Part shown: in pieces, positions 20,736 to 28,559 of the stretch
Position numbering within the stretch: the first letter of the stretch is position 1
Layout: each line of letters opens with the position of its first letter
Source of the DNA: an uncultured Eubacteriales bacterium
Lineage (GTDB): Bacteria > Bacillota > Clostridia > Lachnospirales > Anaerotignaceae
Direction of reading: 5' to 3'
DNA: 28,559 bases
NCBI GenBank assembly: GCA_900548595.1
Contig: URLB01000005.1
Coordinates: 1-28,559, forward strand
The notes under the pieces: generated by a model
Told to the model about the DNA's origin: nothing
The model's database searches: none
The model's input: only the letters and a program-made list of their open reading frames with translations
Program-made: the position numbers and the translations under genes

Positions 20736-21614
20736 ATGACCGAAGAAGAATTTAACGCATTGGCAGAGGAAGAATTGACAGACGAAGATTTATCGGAAGA
20801 AATGACGGAAGATACAGAAGATATGTCTGAGCCTATGGGGGATACGGAAGAACCTACAGAGCAGACGGAAGAACAGGACGAAGAAACAGAAGAATATAAC
20901 GAACATCAAGAAGAACAGCCGCCAATGCCGCAGAGGAGAGCGCAGACGGCACAGGATACGGCGTTAGAACAGGAATACAGAGAGGCGTTTAACAAGATTA
21001 ATCCCTATACGGGCAGACCGATACAGTCTCCCGAAGAATTTTTTGCGTATAAACGTCAGTACAATGCCGAATTGGCACAACACAAAAAACAGCAGACAAC
21101 GCAGAATATATTTGACGGCATAAGAAACGGAACCGCAACAGCGGAAGATTTTGACCGTTATGTACAGGGATTAATAAACAACAGTCCCAATATGCAGGCT
21201 TCAAGGGCAATGGCTGTGAAAATGCAGCAGATGGAAAGACAGGCGCAGGTTGAAAACGGCAGGGCAAGAATGCAGGCTGATATCGACGCATTAAACAAAG
21301 AATATCCCGCTTGTGAAATCAAAAAGGTTGAAGATATAAAAGAAAGCGGAATAGTCGATTATTTAAAGCGCGGGTTAAGCATAGCGGACGCCTATTACTT
21401 GATACACCGCACAGAAATAACGGAAGCGCAGAAAGCAGGCGTAAGACAGGCGGCAGTTAATCAGGCAAACGGCAAAAGGCACTTGCAGACTACGGCGGAC
21501 AACAGTAAGGGAGAAGAATATATTCCCGATGATGTTTTTGCGGAATACAAACATTTCTTTCCCGAATGGGACGATAAAAAAATAATAGCGGATTACAAAA
21601 GGAGGCATAAATAA
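20736..21614 (+). CDS. Capsid scaffolding protein
   Basis: The protein has 292 residues. The first 60 are extremely acidic (Glu/Asp/Thr), followed by Gln-rich helices (about 150-200) and a charged C-terminal end (DKKIIADYKRRHK) that commonly binds the shell. This composition and the place between portal and capsid genes identify the assembly scaffold, which directs the capsid protein into a prohead and is later removed. It overlaps the next start by one base (TAATG). Confidence 0.8.
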   Translation: MTEEEFNALAEEELTDEDLSEEMTEDTEDMSEPMGDTEEPTEQTEEQDEETEEYNEHQEEQPPMPQRRAQTAQDTALEQEYREAFNKINPYTGRPIQSPEEFFAYKRQYNAELAQHKKQQTTQNIFDGIRNGTATAEDFDRYVQGLINNSPNMQASRAMAVKMQQMERQAQVENGRARMQADIDALNKEYPACEIKKVEDIKESGIVDYLKRGLSIADAYYLIHRTEITEAQKAGVRQAAVNQANGKRHLQTTADNSKGEEYIPDDVFAEYKHFFPEWDDKKIIADYKRRHK

Positions 21615-22006
21615 TGTTTAAAATAGCAAAACGAGACGTGGCGGACGTTAATCCGCACGTTTATATGGAAGCTGCCGAAGCTCTTACAATCGGAGAGGCG
21701 CTTAAGACAGCGAGCGGAAAACTTACAAAAGCAACGGCAAAAGATGAGGTTACATATATATGTATGGGTGAAAAGAACGAAAAAGGATTATATCCCGTTA
21801 TGGCGGTTCATCCTACAGATTATTTTGAGACAACATCGACAGCGACAATCGCAAAGACGCTTATCGGTACAACGGTAACATTGCATACCGACGGATTAAC
21901 GGTTACGGCAACGGCGGCAGGTCCGTTTGTTATTGATGAGACAGACGGAGCGGCAACGAACTCAACGGTAATCGGTCATTTTGTTAAACCGGCAGCGGCG
22001 CAGTAA
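21614..22006 (+). CDS. Capsid decoration-like protein
   Basis: The 130-residue protein is rich in Thr and Ala and in beta-strand sequence (VTYICMGEK, TTVTLHTDGLTVTATAAGPFVID). It has the size and place, just before the major capsid gene, of a head decoration or stabilising protein. No signature motif is certain. GGAGGC precedes the ATG, which overlaps the previous stop. Confidence 0.6.
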   Translation: MFKIAKRDVADVNPHVYMEAAEALTIGEALKTASGKLTKATAKDEVTYICMGEKNEKGLYPVMAVHPTDYFETTSTATIAKTLIGTTVTLHTDGLTVTATAAGPFVIDETDGAATNSTVIGHFVKPAAAQ

Positions 22007-22021
22007 GGGAGGTAATATACA

Positions 22022-23029
22022 ATGGCAGGAATTATATTTTCAGAAGGCAGCGGACTTAATAACAGTGCGTTCGGTAAATCACAGGAGCCTATCAAGGCAG
22101 TAATCGAACAGAATGTTGAAGCGTTTGAAGAAATGTCCATGATTGATAAAATCTTCTACATGGACAAATCAACTAATTTTGCGGAAAAATATACCCAGGA
22201 AACATCACTGGGAGACTTTAAAGACGTCGGAGAAAACGGCGCATATCCCGTTACATCTATTCAGGAGGGTTACGAAAAAGTAATTACTCCCGTAACATGG
22301 AAAAATAAATTTGAGGTTACGGCTGAAATGCTGGAGGACGCCAAATACGGCAAGATTAAATCAAGGGCGAATATATTTGCTACATCGTTTAACAGAACGA
22401 GAGAGAAGTTTGCGGCTACTCTTCTTGCAGGCGGTATTAACACAACGGCTGCTTTCGGCGGTAAAACATACGATACTACATCGGCGGACGGCGCGGCTCT
22501 GTTCTCGAAAGCGCATAAGTCAATCACCAATGGTACAAAAGACCAGAGCAATATTTTTACAGCCGCGTTCTCTCAGAGCATTATGGACGCCGTACAGGAA
22601 AAAATGCAGATGTTTACAGACGATGACGGCAATCTTTTAAACGTTGCGCCCGATACAATCATAATCCCAAACAACGGCGCACTTAAGAGGGCTGTATTTG
22701 CGGCGGTAGGTTCGGAGCTTGACCCTGCGACATCTAACAACGCAATCAACTTCCAGCTCGGTCTTTGGAATGTGCTTGTATGGCCTTATCTTCCTACAGG
22801 TCTCGGAACAGGCAGTAAGCCTTACTTCATTATGATGGACAGCAAGTTCAATAAAGACTATATGGCTCTTCCTTGGGTAGACAGAATTCCTCTTTCCGTT
22901 AAATCCGATATTGACCCCAATACGGACGCCAACGTATGGAAGGGCAGAGCAAGATTCGGCGCAGGCTTCAATAACTGGCGTGGTGTTGCTATCTGCGGAG
23001 AGGGATTAACAGGAACGGCATTAAGTTGA
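22022..23029 (+). CDS. Major capsid protein (HK97-fold)
   Basis: This 335-residue protein forms the capsid shell. The segment IDKIFYMDKSTNFAEKY, then VTWKNKFEVTAEMLEDAKYG and a DTIIIPNNGALKRAVFAAVG stretch fit the N-arm, spine helix and A-domain of HK97-like capsid proteins. RFGAGFNNWRGVAICG near the end is typical of the final strands. GGAGGTAAT precedes the ATG. The scaffold and decoration genes upstream support the role. No long propeptide is seen, so a separate scaffold is used. Confidence 0.88.
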   Translation: MAGIIFSEGSGLNNSAFGKSQEPIKAVIEQNVEAFEEMSMIDKIFYMDKSTNFAEKYTQETSLGDFKDVGENGAYPVTSIQEGYEKVITPVTWKNKFEVTAEMLEDAKYGKIKSRANIFATSFNRTREKFAATLLAGGINTTAAFGGKTYDTTSADGAALFSKAHKSITNGTKDQSNIFTAAFSQSIMDAVQEKMQMFTDDDGNLLNVAPDTIIIPNNGALKRAVFAAVGSELDPATSNNAINFQLGLWNVLVWPYLPTGLGTGSKPYFIMMDSKFNKDYMALPWVDRIPLSVKSDIDPNTDANVWKGRARFGAGFNNWRGVAICGEGLTGTALS

Positions 23030-23059
23030 TTAACATGATGGGAAACGGGGTGAAACCCT

Positions 23060-23677
23060 ATGAAATGGTACGATGTAAAACTGATAACATTACAGAAGAT
23101 GTTTTCAAACGATACGGCGGAAATTATTACAGACGATAATACTACGCCGTATCTTACGGCTATGCCGGGAGCGGCAACAGCATGTCTCAACTATATAGCT
23201 ACTGCGGTAAGACATATAGATTTAAGCTATACCATAGAGCAGGACGGCTCACAGAAAGGAATACAGCGATACGATTTAAAAAAGCTTGCTCCCGACTTCT
23301 TTTCGCTTGAACCGTCAAGCATATATTTTGAGGATGAAGAAGGACATTACGGAAAGGCTTATAACTTTGCCGTAGAGCATACAAGCATACTGCTGATTGA
23401 CGGCTCTTTAAAGGGAAAATGGACAGTGTATTATAACGCCTATCCGACCGAAATAAAGCAGGATACTGTGGACGATTACGAATTGCCGTTATATCCCGAA
23501 GTTGCCGTTCTTCTGCCGTGGTTTATGGCTTCACAGCTGTATAAAGACGATGACCCGTCATTGTCTACGGTCTATTGGAATGAGTTTGTCGCAATGCTTG
23601 AAGACGCAAGAAATACGGCTAAAAAGGTTATGAACACAGGCTTTGACGAGTTCATCAATACAAAGGGGTGGTATTAA
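23060..23677 (+). CDS. Head-tail adaptor (connector) protein
   Basis: The 205-residue protein has a helical region with YLTAMPGAATACLNYIATAV, then a beta part, and the segment LPLYPEVAVLLPWFMASQLYKDDD. That segment recurs in gp4/adaptor-like connectors of Firmicutes phages, placed right after the capsid gene. It would sit below the portal and bind the tail. The ATG overlaps nothing; the weak GGGGTG precedes it. The next gene begins at once (TAAATG). Confidence 0.7.
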   Translation: MKWYDVKLITLQKMFSNDTAEIITDDNTTPYLTAMPGAATACLNYIATAVRHIDLSYTIEQDGSQKGIQRYDLKKLAPDFFSLEPSSIYFEDEEGHYGKAYNFAVEHTSILLIDGSLKGKWTVYYNAYPTEIKQDTVDDYELPLYPEVAVLLPWFMASQLYKDDDPSLSTVYWNEFVAMLEDARNTAKKVMNTGFDEFINTKGWY

Positions 23678-25597
23678 ATGAGACAGTTTAATCCGCCTGC
23701 CACCGTTGATCGCAGTGTAACGAAAATAGAAAATTTCAAAGGCGTAGACCTTACCAATTCACCGACAAACGTTTCTCCCGGAAGAAGCCCGGAAGCGCCT
23801 AATATGATTAGAGACGTCCCCGGTAAAGTAAGAAAACGTATGGGGTACAAGCTTGATGTCAAGTACGATGACGAAATATACGGGGTATTTCATTTGGACG
23901 GCGAAAGGTTTGTACATTCGGGAACAAAGCTGTATCACGGAGAAACAGTTGTTTACAGTGATATGAATACCGCACGTTCCAAAGGCTGGGCGTTGGGAGA
24001 CAGATTATATATGCTTGACGGTAAAACATATCTTGTGCTGGGGAAGTTTGACGGAAAGACGTATACCGTTAAAAAAGTAAGTGAGATTGCCACAGTTCCG
24101 ACCACATTCATATCGAGAAAACCCAACGGAGAGGGTTTTCAGTTCCAAGAGATAAATTTATTGCAACCACAATTTAAAAACGAATTTTTGGCAGATGGAG
24201 AATCTAAAGTGTTTCAGTTATCTCTTGATGAACTTAATTCCGTTGATAAGGTTGAGATATTAAATAGTGATGGGGACTGGATAACAAAGAAAGTCGATAC
24301 GGATTATAAAGTTGACTTAAAATTGGGAACGGTAACATTTACAACAGCTCCGGCAAAACCTATATCAATGGCAAGAGATAATGTGAGAATAACGGCTTCA
24401 AAAGTAATAGAAGATTATGTAGATATAATTAATAAATGCACAATATCCATAATATATGGTGTAGGTGGTGCAACTGACAGGCTTTTTGTAGGAGGTAATC
24501 CTAAATATCCCAATCGAGACTGGTTCAGCGGGTTCAAAAGCAACTTGATAAAAGATACTAATAAAGATGAAACATCAAAAACCGAATCAATCGAAGACTT
24601 TACTTTTTTTGGAGATTTGAGCTATTCTACCATAGGTCTTGATTCTAATGAAACTGTCGGGTATTCATTGGTAGGCAACTATTTAGCGACTCATAAATCT
24701 GATGGAGCTGATGGGCGTAATGTAATAATGAGATATGGTGAATATACTACATCCGAAAAGAAAGAACGTGCCTCATTCAGAATAGTAAATACCATACAAG
24801 GAATAGGTGCGGTAGGGCGTTATAACTTTGCATATCTCAACGAAAGTCTGTTTGCTACAAAACTGGGGATATACGCTATCACAGCGCAGGACATTACAGG
24901 GGAAAAATATACGCAGGAAAGGTCTTTCTATATCCGTAACGCGCTTATGGAGGAGGACTTGGAAAACGCATACGCCTGTACTTACAATGACTTCTATGTA
25001 CTGGCAACGCCTAAAAGAATGTATCTTCTCGACGGTCTGCAAAAGGTATATGAGAAAAACAATCCGTACAGCAGTTTCCAGTATGAGTGCTACTACTGGG
25101 AGATACCCAACATCAGTGTTGTATTTACGGAGAACAATACTCTTTGCTTCGGAACGCATACGGGAGAGATAATGAAGTTTTATACAGATAAGCATTTGCA
25201 GACTTCATATAACGACAACGGAGAGCCGATAAAAGCACGATGGGACACAAACGCCCTTGACGGCGAACTGTTTTATAAGAAGAAAAACTTTAAATATCTT
25301 TCCGCACAGATTGCTCCTGCCATATCGACAGGCTATGAGGTATGGGCGGAGATAAAGGGAATATGGAAAAAACTGTTTGACAGCGGCGCAAAGGCAAGAT
25401 ACTTTGATTTTTCATATATCGACTTCGGTAAGATTAACTTTTCGTCCGATACTTCCCCACGAACGATAGGAAGAAAAATAAGGATAAAAAGAGTTGATAA
25501 AGTCCGTTTTTCATACCGCAATGAAGAGCTTAACGAGCCGTTCGGACTGTATGCAATCGGCACGGAGTTTACGGAAAGCGGTAATTATAAAGTATAA
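23678..25597 (+). CDS. Nozzle-like tail protein (podovirus type)
   Basis: The 639-residue protein opens with NFKGVDLTNSP, then SPEAPNMIRDVPGKVRKRMGY, the pattern (F.GVD, SPxAxN, KRxGY) of large tail hub/nozzle proteins of short-tailed phages (T7 gp12 or P22 gp10 type). The remainder is beta-rich with an inserted module around residues 154-377 of different base composition. It follows the adaptor and precedes the fibre, as expected of a nozzle. No tape measure is near. The call is by architecture; a neck or stopper protein is the alternative. Confidence 0.6.
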   Translation: MRQFNPPATVDRSVTKIENFKGVDLTNSPTNVSPGRSPEAPNMIRDVPGKVRKRMGYKLDVKYDDEIYGVFHLDGERFVHSGTKLYHGETVVYSDMNTARSKGWALGDRLYMLDGKTYLVLGKFDGKTYTVKKVSEIATVPTTFISRKPNGEGFQFQEINLLQPQFKNEFLADGESKVFQLSLDELNSVDKVEILNSDGDWITKKVDTDYKVDLKLGTVTFTTAPAKPISMARDNVRITASKVIEDYVDIINKCTISIIYGVGGATDRLFVGGNPKYPNRDWFSGFKSNLIKDTNKDETSKTESIEDFTFFGDLSYSTIGLDSNETVGYSLVGNYLATHKSDGADGRNVIMRYGEYTTSEKKERASFRIVNTIQGIGAVGRYNFAYLNESLFATKLGIYAITAQDITGEKYTQERSFYIRNALMEEDLENAYACTYNDFYVLATPKRMYLLDGLQKVYEKNNPYSSFQYECYYWEIPNISVVFTENNTLCFGTHTGEIMKFYTDKHLQTSYNDNGEPIKARWDTNALDGELFYKKKNFKYLSAQIAPAISTGYEVWAEIKGIWKKLFDSGAKARYFDFSYIDFGKINFSSDTSPRTIGRKIRIKRVDKVRFSYRNEELNEPFGLYAIGTEFTESGNYKV

Positions 25598-25626
25598 GAC
25601 AACTGTAAAAGGTTGTCTTTTTTTAT
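25598..25626 (+). terminator. Intrinsic terminator after the nozzle gene
   Basis: GACAAC (25598-25603) pairs with GTTGTC (25612-25617), followed by a T7 tract. It lies between the structural head-nozzle genes and the fibre gene and may set the fibre at a lower level or require antitermination. Confidence 0.8.
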
Positions 25627-25647
25627 TTAAGAAAGGAGGTTCAAAAC

Positions 25648-27306
25648 TTGGCTGATTTATTCAAAAAGATAGAGCCTGCCGATTATGCCAATAAAGGTAT
25701 AAGAGTAAAGCCTAACCCTCTGGGACTGCCTGTAGCGGAAGCACAGAGAGCTTTTGACGAACTGGTGTTAGACGTTACCATACCGCAGTTTAATATCCTT
25801 GTAGACGTGTTAAATAATCTACAGATAGATACAAGAGTGCCGTCGGAGAACATTAAAGGAATAAGAATTAATCCCGATAAGGTTATCGAGGTAACAACGG
25901 ACGGTATAGCTTATGAGGCGACAGGCTCAAGCGGTCATATCGTAGAGGACGGTACGGGAAAGGCATATCCCCAAAGAAGCAGATTGCAGTTTAAAAATGT
26001 AGTTGTTGCCGATGACGAACCGAACAGGCGTACAGTCATTGAGGGTGTGCAAGGCATACAGGGAGAAAAAGGCGACAAGGGCGACAAAGGTGAAAAAGGG
26101 GATAAGGGCGATAAAGGAGATTTAGGAAAAGCATGGCTGCCCGACATAAGCTCCAACGGCGATTTAAACTGGTCGCAGTCCGATACTACAATCCCCCCTG
26201 CAACGGTAAATATCAGAGGACCGCAGGGAGTTCAAGGCGTACAGGGTATGCAAGGCGCAGTAGGACCGCAGGGACAGCAGGGCATACAAGGTCCGAGAGG
26301 CGTTCAAGGCATCCAAGGCGAACAGGGCGAGAGAGGTCCGGCAGGCGCAACAGGTTTACAGGGCTTAAAAGGCGATAAAGGGGATAAAGGAGAACCGGGA
26401 GCACAAGGACCCCAGGGCGCAACAGGAGCGACAGGTGCAGCAGGACCGAGAGGATTACAAGGACCGCAAGGCGTGCAAGGACCGATGGGACCGCAAGGTC
26501 TTAAAGGTGCTGACGGCGCAGACGGAAAGAGTTTTGTTATACAAGATGTGTATTCGACACTTCAAGCCTTAAGAAACGCAATACCGACGGGCGATAGTTA
26601 CGCCTATATGGTAGAAGCGGATAAGAATGTATATATATGGTCTGAAACAAAAAAAGACTGGGTAGCATTGGGACAGCTTCAAGGGCCACAGGGAGCACAA
26701 GGTCCGGCAGGAGCGCAGGGAGTACAGGGTGCGGCAGGAACATTGTCAATCAAACAGGTTATTACAGGCGCAGCGGGAACATCGGCAAGTGTTGTAAATG
26801 AGGGTACTCCCGAAAATGCTTCGCTTGTTATTACAATACCCCGTGGCGATAAAGGCGAGAAAGGCACGACAGGACAGCAGGGTCCTAAAGGTGATAAGGG
26901 CGATACAGGTTTACAAGGCCCTCCCGGAGCAACAGGACCACAGGGTTTGCAAGGACCTCAAGGTTTACAGGGAGAAGTCGGACCGCAAGGACCTCAGGGT
27001 ATACAGGGCGTATCGGGAAAAGACGGCATATCGGCTTATGAAAGCGCTGTCAACGCAGGATATACCGGGACGGAAGCGGATTTTAATAAAGCATTGGCGG
27101 TTGTCCCGTCTCCGAAGAAACAGACGGCGTGGGATAGCAAGGTTCAGACCGTCAACAACAAATCCGGTACTTCCGTTACCCTTACCGCCGCAGACGTAGG
27201 CGCAGTAGCGGAAGCGGACAGGAATGTAATAGTAGATGATGTAACAGGTAAGAAGTACAAACTGGGTATACAAAACGGCGGTTTGTATTATAGGGAGGTA
27301 TTGTAA
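25648..27306 (+). CDS. Collagen-like tail fibre protein
   Basis: This 552-residue protein starts at TTG behind a perfect AAAGGAGGT. Residues 1-132 are a virion-attachment domain. Collagen-type GXY blocks cover about 133-159, 191-294, 346-363 and 400-460 (GDKGDKG, GPQGVQG and similar). Between them lie two small domains (about 160-190 and 295-345, with VYIWSETKKDWVALG). The end (TVNNKSGTSVTLTAADVGAV, then a beta-strand tip) is typical of phage fibres. It likely forms a trimeric rod for host adsorption. The stop overlaps the next ATG. Confidence 0.85.
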   Translation: MADLFKKIEPADYANKGIRVKPNPLGLPVAEAQRAFDELVLDVTIPQFNILVDVLNNLQIDTRVPSENIKGIRINPDKVIEVTTDGIAYEATGSSGHIVEDGTGKAYPQRSRLQFKNVVVADDEPNRRTVIEGVQGIQGEKGDKGDKGEKGDKGDKGDLGKAWLPDISSNGDLNWSQSDTTIPPATVNIRGPQGVQGVQGMQGAVGPQGQQGIQGPRGVQGIQGEQGERGPAGATGLQGLKGDKGDKGEPGAQGPQGATGATGAAGPRGLQGPQGVQGPMGPQGLKGADGADGKSFVIQDVYSTLQALRNAIPTGDSYAYMVEADKNVYIWSETKKDWVALGQLQGPQGAQGPAGAQGVQGAAGTLSIKQVITGAAGTSASVVNEGTPENASLVITIPRGDKGEKGTTGQQGPKGDKGDTGLQGPPGATGPQGLQGPQGLQGEVGPQGPQGIQGVSGKDGISAYESAVNAGYTGTEADFNKALAVVPSPKKQTAWDSKVQTVNNKSGTSVTLTAADVGAVAEADRNVIVDDVTGKKYKLGIQNGGLYYREVL

Positions 27307-27821
27307 TGGCAGGAGAAGTATTTATAGCGAGACAGGACACGTTGGAGACTGTGAAAGGTACGGTTGACGGCATAGACAGCGGAGTTAAGCAGACGAACAA
27401 CGCCCTCGGAAATTTTTCGGGCGGGGGTACTGACACAGTGAAGACAGAATTGGAAACGATGAAAAACAATATGGCGCAGTTGCAGACGAAGGTAGACCAG
27501 TTGTTGAATAAGGGTGGAGGAGAATTTGATTTTTTAAATGCAGAAATACAACTTTCAACAGAAACTTTTAGTTTAGAACCTAATAAAGAATACGCAGTTT
27601 ATTGCTCAGTTAACCCTGGTGCATCGACTGCCCCAGTAATTACCTCAGATGGCAGAGTTACCTGCGATGTCAAATTGAATGGTAAATTATTATATCATCA
27701 ATCGGGGGCAAAAATAACAGAACCGTTACCGACAAATGTTCCTTTTAAAATCAGTGTAACAAGTAACAGTTGCTTTATACAAGATACAAATCAGGGAGAT
27801 TTTATTTACATTATAAAATGA
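27306..27821 (+). CDS. Small fibre or tip protein with exchangeable C-terminal domain
   Basis: The first 70 residues of this 171-residue protein form a coiled coil (ETVKGTVDGIDSGVKQ, then VKTELETMKNNMAQLQTKV). A glycine linker (NKGGGEFDF) leads to a beta-sandwich-like C-terminal domain (residues 75-171). The change in base composition at about 27520 suggests that the C-terminal domain was replaced by recombination. It overlaps the fibre stop by one base. Adsorption role inferred from position. Confidence 0.6.
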   Translation: MAGEVFIARQDTLETVKGTVDGIDSGVKQTNNALGNFSGGGTDTVKTELETMKNNMAQLQTKVDQLLNKGGGEFDFLNAEIQLSTETFSLEPNKEYAVYCSVNPGASTAPVITSDGRVTCDVKLNGKLLYHQSGAKITEPLPTNVPFKISVTSNSCFIQDTNQGDFIYIIK

Positions 27822-27844
27822 TAACCTTATAAAGAAATGATTAA

Positions 27845-27874
27845 ATGGCAGGAGATCTTTTCATATACATTTGA
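27845..27874 (+). pseudogene. Remnant of a second small-fibre gene start
   Basis: ATGGCAGGAGAT... encodes MAGDLFIYI and stops. It resembles MAGEVFI at the start of the gene at 27306, so it could be the stub of a duplicated or exchanged fibre gene. The match is short and may be chance. The rest of 27822-27954 shows no other gene. Confidence 0.25.
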
Positions 27875-27954
27875 GTTAGAATAACAGCTATTTTCAGCAA
27901 GTAAAAAACAAAAGAAACTTTTAACTAACTATTCAATTTAAGGAGGAATTACAA

Positions 27955-28335
27955 ATGAGAAAAACAGTAGATTTAATAGAAAGACTTAACGGAAACGAAG
28001 TTGCATTATATCTTGATGAAAACGGTCTTATGCACGCAACGAAGAGAAAAGAGAATGCAGAAAGATACGCAGTCGGCAAAATACTTATAACAGACGAGTG
28101 CGAAGTAAAAGGCGGTATGCCCTGTATCAACGGTATTGCGGTTGAGGTTTGGGGCGCAGGAAAGGGATATGTATATCTCTCGAACTATAAAAAATCAAAG
28201 GACACAAGATATATCGTTGCCGACGGTACATATCACGTTGACGGTTCTGCGAGAATAGACAGAAAGAAACTTCCGAGAGCCGTTCATGCGGCATACAGAA
28301 AGGCGAACGAGTTCTATCTTGAATTAGCAAAATGA
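27955..28335 (+). CDS. Hypothetical late protein
   Basis: The ATG follows AAGGAGGAAT. The 126-residue protein has MRKTVDLIERLNGNEVALYL, then LMHATKRKENAERYAVGKI and GSARIDRKKLPRAVHAAYRK. No family is recognised. It is basic, has no membrane segment, and lies between the fibre genes and the holin-region gene. A hairpin with a short T-tract follows. Confidence 0.55.
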   Translation: MRKTVDLIERLNGNEVALYLDENGLMHATKRKENAERYAVGKILITDECEVKGGMPCINGIAVEVWGAGKGYVYLSNYKKSKDTRYIVADGTYHVDGSARIDRKKLPRAVHAAYRKANEFYLELAK

Positions 28336-28339
28336 AATA

Positions 28340-28366
28340 GGGGAGAGCAAATCTCCCCTTTCTTAT
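28340..28366 (+). terminator. Weak terminator after the late hypothetical gene
   Basis: GGGGAGA (28340-28346) pairs with TCTCCCC (28352-28358), loop GCAAA, followed by TTTCTTAT. The tract is interrupted, so termination may be partial. Confidence 0.5.
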
Positions 28367-28379
28367 AGGGAGGAACGCC

Positions 28380-28559
28380 ATGACATGGGAGATAGTAGCA
28401 GGTCTTTTTGTGCTGATAGGCGGTATTGTTTCAATCGTTACGCCGATTGTGAAACTGACGAAATCCATAACAGAGCTGACGGTTAAGGTTGATGACTTTG
28501 CTCGTCAGATTGAACAGCAGAGCGTTAGGAGCAAAGAAGCGCATAAAAGACTGTGGGAA
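28380..28559 (+). CDS. Partial holin-region membrane protein (XhlA-like)
   Basis: The gene is cut by the window end after 60 codons. Residues 2-23 (TWEIVAGLFVLIGGIVSIVTPI) are one membrane helix. They are followed by a coiled-coil-like charged segment (VKLTKSITELTVKVDDFARQ) and SKEAHKRLWE, a layout of small phage membrane proteins next to holins (XhlA-type). The ATG follows GGGAGG. The full function cannot be judged from the fragment. Confidence 0.6.
   Translation, partial: MTWEIVAGLFVLIGGIVSIVTPIVKLTKSITELTVKVDDFARQIEQQSVRSKEAHKRLWE

Noticed and set aside
25935..26867. Proline/leucine-rich leftward frames opposite the fibre gene
   Set aside because: They are reverse complements of the collagen-like GXY repeats, without start signals.
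1..28559. tRNA or rRNA genes
   Set aside because: No cloverleaf with CCA-type end or rRNA-like conserved block was recognised by eye on either strand; a computed scan would be needed to exclude a divergent tRNA.

Overview
The window looks like the left part of an integrated prophage in a low-GC Gram-positive bacterium of the class Clostridia. The evidence is an AT-rich sequence, strong AGGAGG-type ribosome sites, an accA gene of the short clostridial type, and phage genes of Firmicutes type. Genus and species cannot be read from the sequence alone.

Bases 1-1423 appear to be chromosomal. They hold accA (fatty acid synthesis) and, convergent to it, a regulator that joins an XRE helix-turn-helix to a desulfoferrodoxin-like domain. 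The left phage junction should lie in the AT-rich 1424-1602 gap, beside the leftward integrase gene (1603-2607). No att core can be defined because the right junction is outside the window.

Bases 2608-4164 form the lysogeny region: a possible small structured RNA, a membrane-anchored CxxC protein, a 33-residue peptide gene, and an XRE repressor convergent to the peptide. Divergent promoters with 17-bp spacers lie between repressor and early genes. Two separate operator-like motifs recur here, TACGAAAATT and TTGCAACAA.

Bases 4177-15104 are the early rightward operon of tightly packed, often overlapping genes: an excisionase-like HTH protein, small zinc and membrane proteins, a recombination set (Rad52-like annealing protein, NinB-like protein, HNH-like protein, Hjc-like resolvase), a replication set (initiator with internal 11-bp iterons, DnaC-like loader, SSB), a cytosine-5 DNA methyltransferase, a MazG-like protein and many small phage genes. 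A DUF1492/RinA/ArpU-like late regulator (15110-15547) closes this block.

Bases 15548-16211 are the most unusual part. A leftward cassette of one or two tiny hydrophobic peptides and a ribbon-helix-helix protein runs against the phage genes from a perfect consensus promoter. On the other strand it is framed by a likely late promoter and an intrinsic terminator just before terS.

Bases 16212-28559 are late genes: terS, terL, portal, scaffold, decoration-like protein, major capsid, adaptor, nozzle-like protein, collagen-like fibre, small fibre protein, and the start of a holin-region membrane protein. No tape measure, tail tube or sheath gene appears between the capsid and lysis-side genes, which suggests a short-tailed (podovirus-like) virion. 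The right end of the prophage is not included.
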